This document shows, piece after piece, positions 44,743-53,900 of a DNA stretch of 64,000 bases; the first letter of the stretch is position 1; every line of letters starts with the position of its first letter. The translations under genes were made by a program, and so were the position numbers. The notes beneath the pieces are model-generated. The model did not search any database, was not told where the DNA came from, and saw only the letters and a program-made list of their open reading frames with translations. The stretch covers positions 1 to 64,000 of the forward strand of contig NZ_RSFW01000026.1 of NCBI RefSeq assembly GCF_003937825.1, in the 5' to 3' direction. Source of the DNA: Mesobacillus subterraneus (GTDB taxonomy: Bacteria > Bacillota > Bacilli > Bacillales > Cytobacillaceae).

Positions 44743-45685
44743 TGGACTGAAAAAGCATTTCCCGATAACGGGAGGAGTCCTGGGAAAACAGACAGGAAGC
44801 GTGAAAGCCGTTGATGATATAAGCTTCTGGGTCAATAAAGGGGAGACGCTCGGCCTGGTTGGCGAGTCGGGATGCGGGAAATCCACCACCGGAAGAATGC
44901 TCATGCGGCTGATTGATCCTACAGAAGGCCAGGTTGTGTTTGAAGGGAAGAACCTCGTCACACTTTCGGACAATGAGATGCGGAAAACAAGGAAGGATAT
45001 GCAAATGGTATTTCAGGATCCATTTGCATCGCTAAATCCAAGGCATACTGTCGAAAAAATCCTAGAGGAACCGCTGATTGTCCATGGAATCGGCACGAAG
45101 AAGGAACGCAAGCAAATGGTGAATGAGATGCTGGAGGTAGTAGGCCTCAGCAGCTATCATGCCAAAAGGTATCCACATCAGTTCAGCGGAGGACAGCGGC
45201 AGCGGATCGGGATAGCCCGGGCCCTGATGACCAGACCTAAACTCATCATTGCCGATGAACCTGTGTCTGCGCTGGATGTATCGATCCAATCTCAAGTATT
45301 GAATCTTCTGGAGGACCTTCAAAAGGAATTTCAGTTGACTTATATTTTCATAGCCCATGATTTAGGGGTAGTAAAGCATATCAGTGATCGAGTCGGTGTG
45401 ATGTACTTAGGAAGACTGGTAGAAATCACAGATGCCGACCGTCTTTATGAAAAACCGCTCCACCCGTATACGAGAGCCTTGCTTTCGGCGGTCCCGATTC
45501 CAGATCCAGCTGTAAAGAGGGAGATGGAACTGCTGACGGGCGATATTCCAAGCCCGGCAAACCCGCCTAAGGGATGCGCCTTCCACACAAGGTGCAAGGA
45601 GTGCATGGAGATTTGTAAGACGGATCGGCCCGAATTGCGGGAAATTGAACCTGGTCATTTTGCTGCCTGCCATCTGTATTCCTGA
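44717..45685 (+). CDS. Dipeptide/oligopeptide ABC importer ATPase (DppF/OppF type)
   Basis: Second ATPase of the importer; 322 aa, ATG 44717 with AGGAGGGGG inside the preceding gene. Walker A GESGCGKST, Q-loop FQDPFASLNP, signature FSGGQRQR, Walker B IIADEPVSALD, H-loop IAHDLG. The C-terminal PKGCAFHTRCKECMEICK is the usual Cys-rich OppF tail. It pairs with the DppD-like protein. Confidence 0.93.
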   Translation: MTEVLLKVDGLKKHFPITGGVLGKQTGSVKAVDDISFWVNKGETLGLVGESGCGKSTTGRMLMRLIDPTEGQVVFEGKNLVTLSDNEMRKTRKDMQMVFQDPFASLNPRHTVEKILEEPLIVHGIGTKKERKQMVNEMLEVVGLSSYHAKRYPHQFSGGQRQRIGIARALMTRPKLIIADEPVSALDVSIQSQVLNLLEDLQKEFQLTYIFIAHDLGVVKHISDRVGVMYLGRLVEITDADRLYEKPLHPYTRALLSAVPIPDPAVKREMELLTGDIPSPANPPKGCAFHTRCKECMEICKTDRPELREIEPGHFAACHLYS

Positions 45686-45799
45686 TAAGCTGGGACTGAA
45701 CTTTTCCAGACAGGAATGTGTGCAGGAAGAACAGCATAGATGATAAATAACATGGACTGGAATACATAAAACTGGTCCGAAAAAACAAGGGGGAAGAAT

Positions 45800-47401
45800 A
45801 TGAAAAGGCGTTTTGGATTAATGTTTTTTGCTTTTATCCTCATCCTGAGCTTGGGGCTTGCCGGCTGCAGCAATGAATCCGGCGGCAAGAAAACTGGCGG
45901 GGAGTCTGGTTCTGACGGCGGATCATCGTCTGGCGGAACTCTTGTATTTGGCCGCGGTGGCGATTCTACATCGCTTGACCCAGCTGTAACAACGGAAGGT
46001 GAAGCTTTCAAGGTAACAAAAAACATCTATGAAACTCTCATCGAATTCGGTGAGCAGGATACAGAAATCAACCCGGGTCTTGCAGAGAGCTGGGAGGAAT
46101 CTCCTGATGGCCTGAAACACACATTAAAGCTTCGTAAAGGTGTTAAATTCCATGATGGAACTGATTTCAACGCCGAGGCTGTCGTATTCAACTTCGAGCG
46201 CTGGAAAGCAGGAAACAAAGAGCAATTCTATTACTACAACTCTCAATTTGGCGATGTCATCAAGGAAGTAAAAGCAGTGGATGAGCATACAGTTGAATTC
46301 ACATTGAACCGTATTCTGGCTCCATTCTATAAAAACCTTGCCATGTCACCATTCGGGATCGCAAGCCCAGATGCAGTCAAGGAGCATGGAGATAAGTTCA
46401 TTGAAAACCCAGTTGGTACTGGACCATTCAAGTTCAAAGAATGGAAGAGAAACGACAGGGTCACATTGGTGAAAAACGAAGATTACTGGAAAGAAGGACT
46501 ACCAAAGCTGGATGAAGTCATCTTCCGTGTAATCCCTGAAAACTCTGCTCGACTGAATGCTCTTAACACTGGAGAAGTCGACATCATTGACGGCGTGAAC
46601 TTCAGTGACGTGGAAGCAATTGAGGGCAATCCGGATCTGCAGACTTTCTATCGTCCTTCTTTGAACGTAGCATACCTTGGATTGACGAACACACGCGGAC
46701 CGCTTAAAGAGAAGAAAGTACGTCAGGCTCTGAACTATGCTGTAAATAAGCAATCGTTAATCGATGCATTCTATGCTGGTGCAGCTGAACCTGCCATCAA
46801 TCCAATGCCAAAGTCGGTAGCGGGATATAATGATGCAGTTAAAGATTATGAATATAACCCTGAAAAAGCGAAAGAGCTTCTGAAGGAAGCAGGATTTGAG
46901 AATGGTTTTGAAATTGAACTGTGGGCAATGCCAGTTCCAAGACCATATATGCCAGATGGAAAGAAAGTGGCTGAAGCCATTCAGAAAGACTTCGCTGATA
47001 TTGGCGTAAAGGCAAAAATCGTTTCCTACGAGTGGGCAACATACCTTGAAAAAGCACGTATGGGCGAAGCAGATACATTCTTGCTTGGCTGGACTGGCGA
47101 CAATGGCGACGCGGATAACTTCCTTTACGTGCTATTAGACCAGGACAACATCGACAGCAATAACTATGCTCGCTACGAGAACCAGGAAGTACATGATCTG
47201 TTCATCAAAGCTCAATCTACAAACGATCAGGCAGAACGTGAAAAACTTTATAAAGAAGCTCAAGTCCTTATCAAAGAAGATGCTCCATGGATTCCGCTTA
47301 TCCACTCTGAGCCAGCCCTGGCAGGAAGAGCTGACGTAACTGGATTCAAGGCACATCCAACAGGTTCTGACGAGCTTGCAACGGTTGAATTCAAAAAATA
47401 A
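45800..47401 (+). CDS. Peptide-binding lipoprotein of the ABC importer (family 5 solute-binding protein)
   Basis: Captures peptides outside the membrane. 533 aa. Lipoprotein signal: basic start, FAFILILSLGLAG, then Cys24 of the lipobox LAGC, followed by a Gly/Ser-rich linker. The family signature LAESWEESPDGLKHTLKLRKGVKFHDG is seen at about 93-120. The wording (TSLDPAVTTEGEAFKVTKNIY) is closest to DppA/AppA-like binders. A terminator hairpin after it may set a high binder-to-permease ratio. Confidence 0.92.
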   Translation: MKRRFGLMFFAFILILSLGLAGCSNESGGKKTGGESGSDGGSSSGGTLVFGRGGDSTSLDPAVTTEGEAFKVTKNIYETLIEFGEQDTEINPGLAESWEESPDGLKHTLKLRKGVKFHDGTDFNAEAVVFNFERWKAGNKEQFYYYNSQFGDVIKEVKAVDEHTVEFTLNRILAPFYKNLAMSPFGIASPDAVKEHGDKFIENPVGTGPFKFKEWKRNDRVTLVKNEDYWKEGLPKLDEVIFRVIPENSARLNALNTGEVDIIDGVNFSDVEAIEGNPDLQTFYRPSLNVAYLGLTNTRGPLKEKKVRQALNYAVNKQSLIDAFYAGAAEPAINPMPKSVAGYNDAVKDYEYNPEKAKELLKEAGFENGFEIELWAMPVPRPYMPDGKKVAEAIQKDFADIGVKAKIVSYEWATYLEKARMGEADTFLLGWTGDNGDADNFLYVLLDQDNIDSNNYARYENQEVHDLFIKAQSTNDQAEREKLYKEAQVLIKEDAPWIPLIHSEPALAGRADVTGFKAHPTGSDELATVEFKK

Positions 47402-47410
47402 TGCATCAGG

Positions 47411-47443
47411 AAAAGGGAGAACATATGCATTCTCCCTTTTTTT
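47411..47443 (+). terminator. Hairpin terminator/attenuator after the binding-protein gene
   Basis: AAAGGGAGAA / TTCTCCCTTT, 8-nt loop, seven or more T. It lies inside the importer operon, so partial read-through is expected. Confidence 0.88.
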
Positions 47444-47529
47444 GATAAAGAATTTAACATGCTTGCGAACTGCTGCTAATAAATCTATCAACTATTAAAC
47501 TATGAAGCATCAAGAAAAGAGGTGGGAAG

Positions 47530-48534
47530 GTGTTTGCCTATTCTGTCAGAAGGATATTTTCACTAGTTCCTGTATTGTTGGGCCTTTCACTTATTGTATT
47601 TTTTATGATCAGAGCAATCCCAGGCGATCCCGCCCAAGTCATTCTCGGGCAGCTGGCGACCAAGGAAGCGATTGCGGATTTAACAAGAGAACTGGGCCTC
47701 GACCAGCCTTGGTATATTCAATATTTTAACTATCTGGGCGGTTTGCTGACCGGTGATCTTGGACAATCCTTGAGAACGAAATCGGAAATCAGCAGTGAAA
47801 TCTGGCCATATCTTGCTGCGACAATGGAACTCTCCTTCGTCGCAATGATGATTGCGATTTTCATTGGTGTGAATGCAGGAATCATCAGTGCCTGGTTCCA
47901 AAACTCATGGTTTGACTATGCGGCTATGGTTCTTGCGCTTGTGGGTGTTTCCATGCCGATCTTCTGGCTTGGTTTGATGGAGCAATGGCTTTTTGCAATA
48001 AATTTGGACTGGCTGCCGACTTCAGGCAGGGAAGAGGTCCGGAACCCTGTTGAATCCATTACGAATTTTTACATCATCGATACCCTTATTCAGGGGCGTA
48101 CGGACCAATTATTAGATGTCCTGAAGCACCTCGTGCTGCCGGCAATGGCATTGGCGACGATCCCGATGGCGATCATTGCGAGGATTACACGCTCGACCAT
48201 GCTTGAGGTCATGCGTTCTGATTTTATCAGGACAGCAAGAGCAAAAGGATTGCGCATGTTCTGGGTTGTCTATAAACATTCCCTGAAAAATGCCATTATT
48301 CCCGTTCTGACTATTATCGGTTTGCAGACAGGCTTGCTGCTGGGCGGAGCGATCCTGACAGAAACGATCTTCAGCTGGCCAGGAATTGGCCGTTATATTT
48401 ACGAGGCGATCAATTATCGTGACTATCCAGTAATCCAGACAGGCATCCTGATCATTGCCCTGCTCTTTGTACTCATCAACCTTGTCGTTGATTTACTGTA
48501 CGCAGCTATTGATCCAAGGATCAAATACCGGTGA
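47530..48534 (+). CDS. Peptide ABC importer permease (DppB type)
   Basis: 334 aa from GTG 47530, GAGGTGG upstream. N-terminal VRRIFSLVPVLLGLSLIVFFMIRAIPGDPA is the DppB/OppB signature. Six membrane helices follow, and the cytoplasmic EAA loop (FIRTARAKGLRMFWVVYKHSLKNAIIP) contacts the ATPases. It pairs with the DppC-like gene 17 bp downstream. Confidence 0.92.
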   Translation: MFAYSVRRIFSLVPVLLGLSLIVFFMIRAIPGDPAQVILGQLATKEAIADLTRELGLDQPWYIQYFNYLGGLLTGDLGQSLRTKSEISSEIWPYLAATMELSFVAMMIAIFIGVNAGIISAWFQNSWFDYAAMVLALVGVSMPIFWLGLMEQWLFAINLDWLPTSGREEVRNPVESITNFYIIDTLIQGRTDQLLDVLKHLVLPAMALATIPMAIIARITRSTMLEVMRSDFIRTARAKGLRMFWVVYKHSLKNAIIPVLTIIGLQTGLLLGGAILTETIFSWPGIGRYIYEAINYRDYPVIQTGILIIALLFVLINLVVDLLYAAIDPRIKYR

Positions 48535-48551
48535 TGAAAGGGGAGATTTAG

Positions 48552-49451
48552 ATGGAAATTTCAACACAAAAACAGATGCAGCCGCCTGTCATAAAGGCAG
48601 AAGAAAAAGTGACATCTCCCTGGGCAGAAGCATGGTATAGCTTCAAAAAGAACAAATTAGCTCTGGTAGGTACCGGAATCGTCATATTTTTTATCTTGCT
48701 TGCGATCTTTGCGCCGCTAATTGCTCCTGAGGGCATCAATGATCAAAAAATGTCGGTCCGTCTCCAGGCGCCATCTGCTGACCACTGGTTTGGTACTGAT
48801 GATTTTGGACGGGACATCTTTTCAAGGGTTGTATATGGAGCACGGATTTCTTTATGGGTAGGAACCTTTGCGGTCATGGGTTCCATCATTGTAGGATGCT
48901 TGCTTGGAATCCTTGCCGGTTATTATGGAAAGTGGGTAGATTCTCTTATCTCCAGGATTTTCGATATCATGCTTGCATTCCCAAGTATCCTGCTGGCAAT
49001 TGCTATTGTGGCTGTATTAGGGCCTTCACTTAGAAATGCGCTCATTGCAATTGCGATTATCAATATTCCGAACTTCGGCAGGCTGATTCGTTCAAGGGTC
49101 CTTAGCGTAAAAGAAGAGGAATACATTATGGCTGCCAAGGCGGTAGGGATGAAGGACAGCAGGATTTTGTTCCAGCACATCCTTCCGAACAGTATGGCGC
49201 CAATCATCGTCCAGGGCACGCTTGCGATTGCCACGGCGATCATTGAAGCAGCAGCGCTCGGCTTTCTGGGTCTGGGTGCAGACGCACCGAATCCGGAATG
49301 GGGAAAGATGCTGGCCGACGCCAAGCAATTCATGATCCAGGCACCGTGGACAATGATTTTCCCAGGGCTTGCCATCATGCTGACCGTTTTAGGCTTCAAC
49401 CTGATGGGAGACGGCTTAAGGGATGCGTTGGATCCAAGGATGAAAAACTAA
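48552..49451 (+). CDS. Peptide ABC importer permease (DppC type)
   Basis: 299 aa from ATG 48552, AAGGGGAG upstream. An N-terminal tail and first helix (NKLALVGTGIVIFFILLAIFAP) lead into HWFGTDDFGRDIFSRVVYGARISL, the family hallmark. The EAA loop is YIMAAKAVGMKDSRILFQHILPN. It closes the operon, with a bidirectional terminator shared with ygaE. Confidence 0.92.
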   Translation: MEISTQKQMQPPVIKAEEKVTSPWAEAWYSFKKNKLALVGTGIVIFFILLAIFAPLIAPEGINDQKMSVRLQAPSADHWFGTDDFGRDIFSRVVYGARISLWVGTFAVMGSIIVGCLLGILAGYYGKWVDSLISRIFDIMLAFPSILLAIAIVAVLGPSLRNALIAIAIINIPNFGRLIRSRVLSVKEEEYIMAAKAVGMKDSRILFQHILPNSMAPIIVQGTLAIATAIIEAAALGFLGLGADAPNPEWGKMLADAKQFMIQAPWTMIFPGLAIMLTVLGFNLMGDGLRDALDPRMKN

Positions 49452-49468
49452 TTTTTATATGCAAACAA

Positions 49469-49500
49469 AAAAAGCAGCTGATAAAACCAGCTGCTTTTAA
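49469..49500. terminator. Bidirectional terminator between the importer operon and ygaE
   Basis: AAAAGCAGCTG / CAGCTGCTTTT, 7-nt loop, A tract on the left. Confidence 0.88.
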
Positions 49501-50579
49501 ATTTCCGTATTTTTTTCAATTGTCACATTGCTATCGTCCTTATGGTACGACTGGAAGCTTGTGACGAGGGTGTCCAGGTGCTCGACCTGTTCTCCGTATT
49601 CCATGATGATCGATACAAGCTGCATCACATGGTAAAGAATCTGGCTGTTCGTTTCGGCGAGCTCATTTTTTTGCATCAGGAACAAGTCGAAGAGCTGTTT
49701 TTTGTTCAGGCATACTTCGCCTTCCATGTAGGACGCTTCTGGCCTGATTTTACCGACAAACTTCAGCATGACCTGCTCATGGTGGCTAATCAGGCAGTCA
49801 AGCTGGTGCTGAATGACTTCCTGGAATTCAACTGGCATCTGGTTGAACTCATTTTCATACCGGTGTAGTCTTTTTAAGGTTTCCAGCGATTTTTTCACAG
49901 TGGAAATCATCTGTCTGTAAATCACGAGCTTCCGTGACTTTGCGAGTTTGTTATTCTTGAAATAATCACGTTCTTCCTTGTACATCATATAAAGCTGATC
50001 GAGCTTGATAATGCCTTCACGAAGCTTTTCGATGTCTGCCTTCAGCAGCTGGTGCTCGGATGCGTGCCGCGTGCTCAGCCTGATCCACTTCGTAATTTCC
50101 TCTGATAAAACAGAACTCTTGTAAAACAGTTTATTTTCATACTTAGGCGGCAGGAAGACGAGATTGACGATAAAAGCTGACACAACCCCCAGCATGATGG
50201 TTGAGAAACGGATCAGGGCAAACATGATGAAATCATCACCCGGTGTTTCCATGATCGCAATCAGGGTCACAAGAGAGAGTGAAATCGTATTCTCGAGCTT
50301 TAGCTTAAGGTTCAACGTAATGACGATGACTGCAGCGAGACCAATGAAGAAAATGCTGTTGCCGAACGCCATGACAAACACAACGGCGATAATGGCCCCG
50401 ATCAGGTTGCCCTGAACATGTTCAATAATAGATTGATAAGAGCGGTAGACGGTTGGCTGCAGGGCAAAAATCGCAGCAATCCCGGCAAAGACCGGTGATG
50501 GAAGATCAAAAATATGCGATAAAAATAAAGCAAGAATGATGGCAATTCCCGTTTTCAAAATGCGGGCACCAAGTTTCAT
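49497..50579 (-). CDS. ygaE: YgaE-like UPF0421 / aromatic acid exporter family membrane protein
   Basis: 360 aa. The start is ATG 50579 (MKLGARILKTGIAIILA) with AAAGGA 11 nt upstream; the longer frame would run through this site. Five to six membrane helices fill about 1-165 (FAGIAAIFALQPTVYRSYQSIIEHVQGNLIGA is typical). The cytoplasmic half is helical and ends acidic. It matches YgaE, and in B. subtilis it precedes gsaB. Here a peptide importer and glutamate synthase have been placed on either side. Substrate unknown. Confidence 0.83.
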   Translation of the reverse strand: MKLGARILKTGIAIILALFLSHIFDLPSPVFAGIAAIFALQPTVYRSYQSIIEHVQGNLIGAIIAVVFVMAFGNSIFFIGLAAVIVITLNLKLKLENTISLSLVTLIAIMETPGDDFIMFALIRFSTIMLGVVSAFIVNLVFLPPKYENKLFYKSSVLSEEITKWIRLSTRHASEHQLLKADIEKLREGIIKLDQLYMMYKEERDYFKNNKLAKSRKLVIYRQMISTVKKSLETLKRLHRYENEFNQMPVEFQEVIQHQLDCLISHHEQVMLKFVGKIRPEASYMEGEVCLNKKQLFDLFLMQKNELAETNSQILYHVMQLVSIIMEYGEQVEHLDTLVTSFQSYHKDDSNVTIEKNTEI

Positions 50580-50730
50580 GGGAAGTAAATTCCTTTCATT
50601 AGAGACAGAAAATCTCATTCATTAATTTATACTTTAAACTATTTTGTTCAAAACTAAACAATTATGTACTATACAACGGATTACCAAGAAGTTCAAGCGG
50701 CAAATTAGCGAAAACCAAGCCTATTTTTCA

Positions 50731-50744
50731 TGTAAGTGTTTACA
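50731..50744. promoter_or_regulatory. cre-like site upstream of ygaE
   Basis: TGTAAGTGTTTACA matches the CcpA consensus TGWAANCGNTNWCA at all but one defined position (T for the central C) and has TGTAA/TTACA symmetry. It lies 150 bp before the ygaE start. Confidence 0.45.
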
Positions 50745-50776
50745 AAATGAATTGTTTATACGAATGTATATCGGTT

Positions 50777-50888
50777 ATTCCTGAATTCATGATGGATATT
50801 CCTGAAAAACTGATTATATTCCTTAAAATTTCCTTTTATTCCTGAAAATAAAGGAGATATTCCTTAAAATCGAAATTTATTCCAAATC
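50777..50888. repeat. ATTCC array with 20-21-bp period (six copies)
   Basis: ATTCC begins at 50777, 50798, 50818, 50838, 50859 and 50879, with steps of 21, 20, 20, 21 and 20 bp. Copies read ATTCCTGAAWW or ATTCCTTAAAA and are preceded by T- or A-rich tetranucleotides ending in T; the last is truncated (ATTCCAAA). The unequal step excludes a coding repeat. Confidence 0.88.
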
Positions 50889-50890
50889 AG

Positions 50891-50925
50891 AAAAAAATGG
50901 CCCCGTCACTCATCGACGGGGCCAT
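50891..50925 (-). terminator. Terminator of the glutamate synthase gene
   Basis: ATGGCCCCGTC / GACGGGGCCAT, 7-nt loop, T run on the minus strand. Confidence 0.93.
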
Positions 50926-50931
50926 CTTGCA

Positions 50932-53900
50932 TTATTCAGTTGAAACGGCTGGATCTGCCTGCTCTTTGACCGGAACGACCTGAACGAAATGATCTTCAGG
51001 ATGCTCTAGCAGCAATGCCAGATCTTTTGCTTCGTCTTCCTGATCGTGGCGTCTAAGCATTTCCATGTAATTGCCCAGCAGCTCTTTTACATCTGCGATT
51101 CCTTTGGCGGAAAGGGACTCAATGGAGACCTTGGCGCCTTTGGCGATACGGCGGGAGATGGCCTGCGTTGTCAGTCCCATCTCTGGCTGGTGCCTTAAGT
51201 AAACGACACCGCCGGTCATCCCTGCACAAATCCATGGACCCGCATCTCCGAGGACAAGTCCTCGGCCGTTGGTCATGTATTCGAAGGCAAAGCCTTTGAT
51301 ATTGGCGTTTGTACCAATGTTACCGAACTCTTTCTCAGGGATTGGCTTCTTCACAAGACCGCCGATGATCATGTCTGCTCCGGATAAACGGATACCTGCA
51401 CGTGCGTCGGCGTTACCCTGTGCTGCCAGCAATCCTTTCTGTGCTCCGTAACCGAAGCCTTTTCCGACGGATCCATTGTAGAACCCGCCATCCTTGCCTG
51501 GTGATTTGGCGATCATGATCGCGCCGCCGAATGATGTCTTGCCGACTCCGTCCTGGCCGCCGCCATCAATTTCAATGTTGATTCCGTCTGTATTGTAAGC
51601 GCCCAGTCCGTTACCGAGAATGGATCCCTTATAACGGAGTGATACTGGCTGCAGCTTTCTGTATGAACCATCAAGTCGACCGCGGACTCGGTGGCATGAA
51701 ACCCGGCTTGCCAGGACACGCTGTTCAGCGGTTACTGCCTGGAATTCACGCGACTGGTGAAGCTCTTCGTCGACAGCATCAAGATACTCTGCACCGGCCG
51801 CAACCTGGAGCTGTGCAGAAGTAATGGCAGCGGCTGCTTCTTTCTGGTGCGTGATCTGCCCGATTTCGAGCGGCTTCAGCAAGTAGGTCAAGTCAAGCAA
51901 GTCTTTTCCTTTGATTTGCTCCAACAGGTCTGACCTTCCGACTGCTTCCTGGAGATTCTTGATTCCGGCGGATGCAGCTAGTGCCTTCAGTTCGTTTCCG
52001 AAAGCTGTGAACAGGTTCATGATACCCTGTACAGCAAGATCGAACTGTCGCGGTACGAAACGGCGCAGTCCATGTTCCTTTGCCTGTGCCTCTGAATCGA
52101 TCTGTGTCGCGATGCCGACATGGCAAGTGTCAAGATGGCAGCCGCGGCATGTCGTACAGCCGATCGCAAGCATCGATAATGTACCGAAGCCGATACGGTT
52201 TGCTCCAAGAAGCATGAATTTAATGACATCCTGTGCGCTCTTGACACCGCCGTCAGCCCACAGCTCGACATTGTCGCGCAATCCGGCTTCAAGCAGGGCA
52301 TTATGCGCCGCCTTGATTCCAATCTCCGCCGGCAGGCCGACGTACTGCAAAGCGTGGATACGGGCCGCACCTGTGCCGCCATCGAAGCCGCTCAATGTAA
52401 TGATATCCGCTCCTGCCTTGGCAATGCCGACAGCGATGGTTCCGATATTCGGAACAACAGGAACTTTAACGGCAACCCGTGCCTGGTCATTGGCTGTTTT
52501 CAACTCGTGAATCATTTGTGCCAGGTCTTCGATGGAATAGATATCATGGTTGTTTGATGGTGAAATCAAATCAGAACCAATTGTCGCATTCCTGGCTTCA
52601 GCGATTTTCGCTGTTACCTTTGATCCTGGCAAGTGTCCGCCTTCACCAGGCTTGGCGCCCTGGCCAATCTTGATCTCAAGCAGGTTGGAGGAGTTCAGCA
52701 ACTCTGCGTTCACTCCGAAACGGCCGGAAGCAACCTGCTGGCCGCGTGTACGAGGATACTTGCCGAGCATATCCTTGATTTCGCCGCCCTCGCCGTTCAT
52801 GCTGATCATATTCAGGCGGTCAGCGCCTTCTGCATACGCACGGAAGGCAATTTCGTTCTGCGATCCGAATGACATTGAAGCGATGACGAATGGCAGGCTG
52901 TGGTCGCCTACACCAATTTCCACTTCTGCAGGTGAAACTCCGGCATCCATCTTTTTCAAGCCTGTTAAATGGCGGATCGTTGTCGGGTTGCTTTCTTCCT
53001 GCTCGGAGATCTTCTCACGGTAAACGCTGTAATCTCCTGTGGAAGCCACCTCGCCAATCGCCTTCCAGATACGAGGGAAGAGATGGAACGTCTTGCCGAT
53101 CCGCTCTTTTTCATTCTGGAAATCTTTCGCTCTCGCAACCGCATCTTCTTTCATTGCTTCAAAATTATAAGCTAGTTCATTCGAGCCGAAGAAGTTCACG
53201 ACTACTAAGTAATCTGCGACTTCATCGTTCAGGCCGATTGCTGAGAATAAACGGCCGTATCCGCGCAATTCATGAATCCCAATCGTCGAGATGACCTTTT
53301 CAAGGCCCTTAGTCAATGCGCTGTACAAATTAACGAGCGGCTTTACAGATTTATCAAGCACCGTAATGAACATATAATATGGGCTGACTGCGTCTGCGCC
53401 AAGTCCAAGGGCGACAATGATGTCGTGCAAAGATCGCAAAGAAGCGGAACGCAGCAGCAATGAGCAGTCACGGCGAAGACCTTCTTTCACAAGTGCCTGG
53501 TCGATTGCTGACACAACAAGATGAGGGTCAAGCCATAGTGCGTTTTCCTGATGGGCGACTGCGTCATCAAGCACAAGCAATGTCTTGCCGTCCTTAACAG
53601 CATCAATCGCTTTGGCTGCAAGCCTCTCAAGTGCTTCTTTTACCGTTTCCTCACTTGTGAAAACAGTTTCCAGGTATGCTGCCAGTTTCTCATCCTGGTA
53701 GCACTGGATAACCTGGTCCATGCTAGGCTGGCCTGTTTGAAGGGAAGCTTCATAGCCCGCTTTTCCTTCAATAAGGAGGGGAGTCAGCAATTCCACCACA
53801 TTTCCCGTTTCTGTTTTGCCAAACAGGGAAGGGCGCTTGCCTAGAACAGTCCTCGTTGAAAAATGCTCGGCTTCACGGTCACGGTCAATCGCCGGGTTCG

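Larger units (their letters stand above)
50580..50890. other. Intergenic region upstream of ygaE with cre-like site and ATTCC array
   Basis: It holds the cre-like TGTAAGTGTTTACA (50731-50744) and the 20-21-bp array (50777-50888). No gene is seen. The ygaE promoter must lie here but I cannot fix it. Confidence 0.55.
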
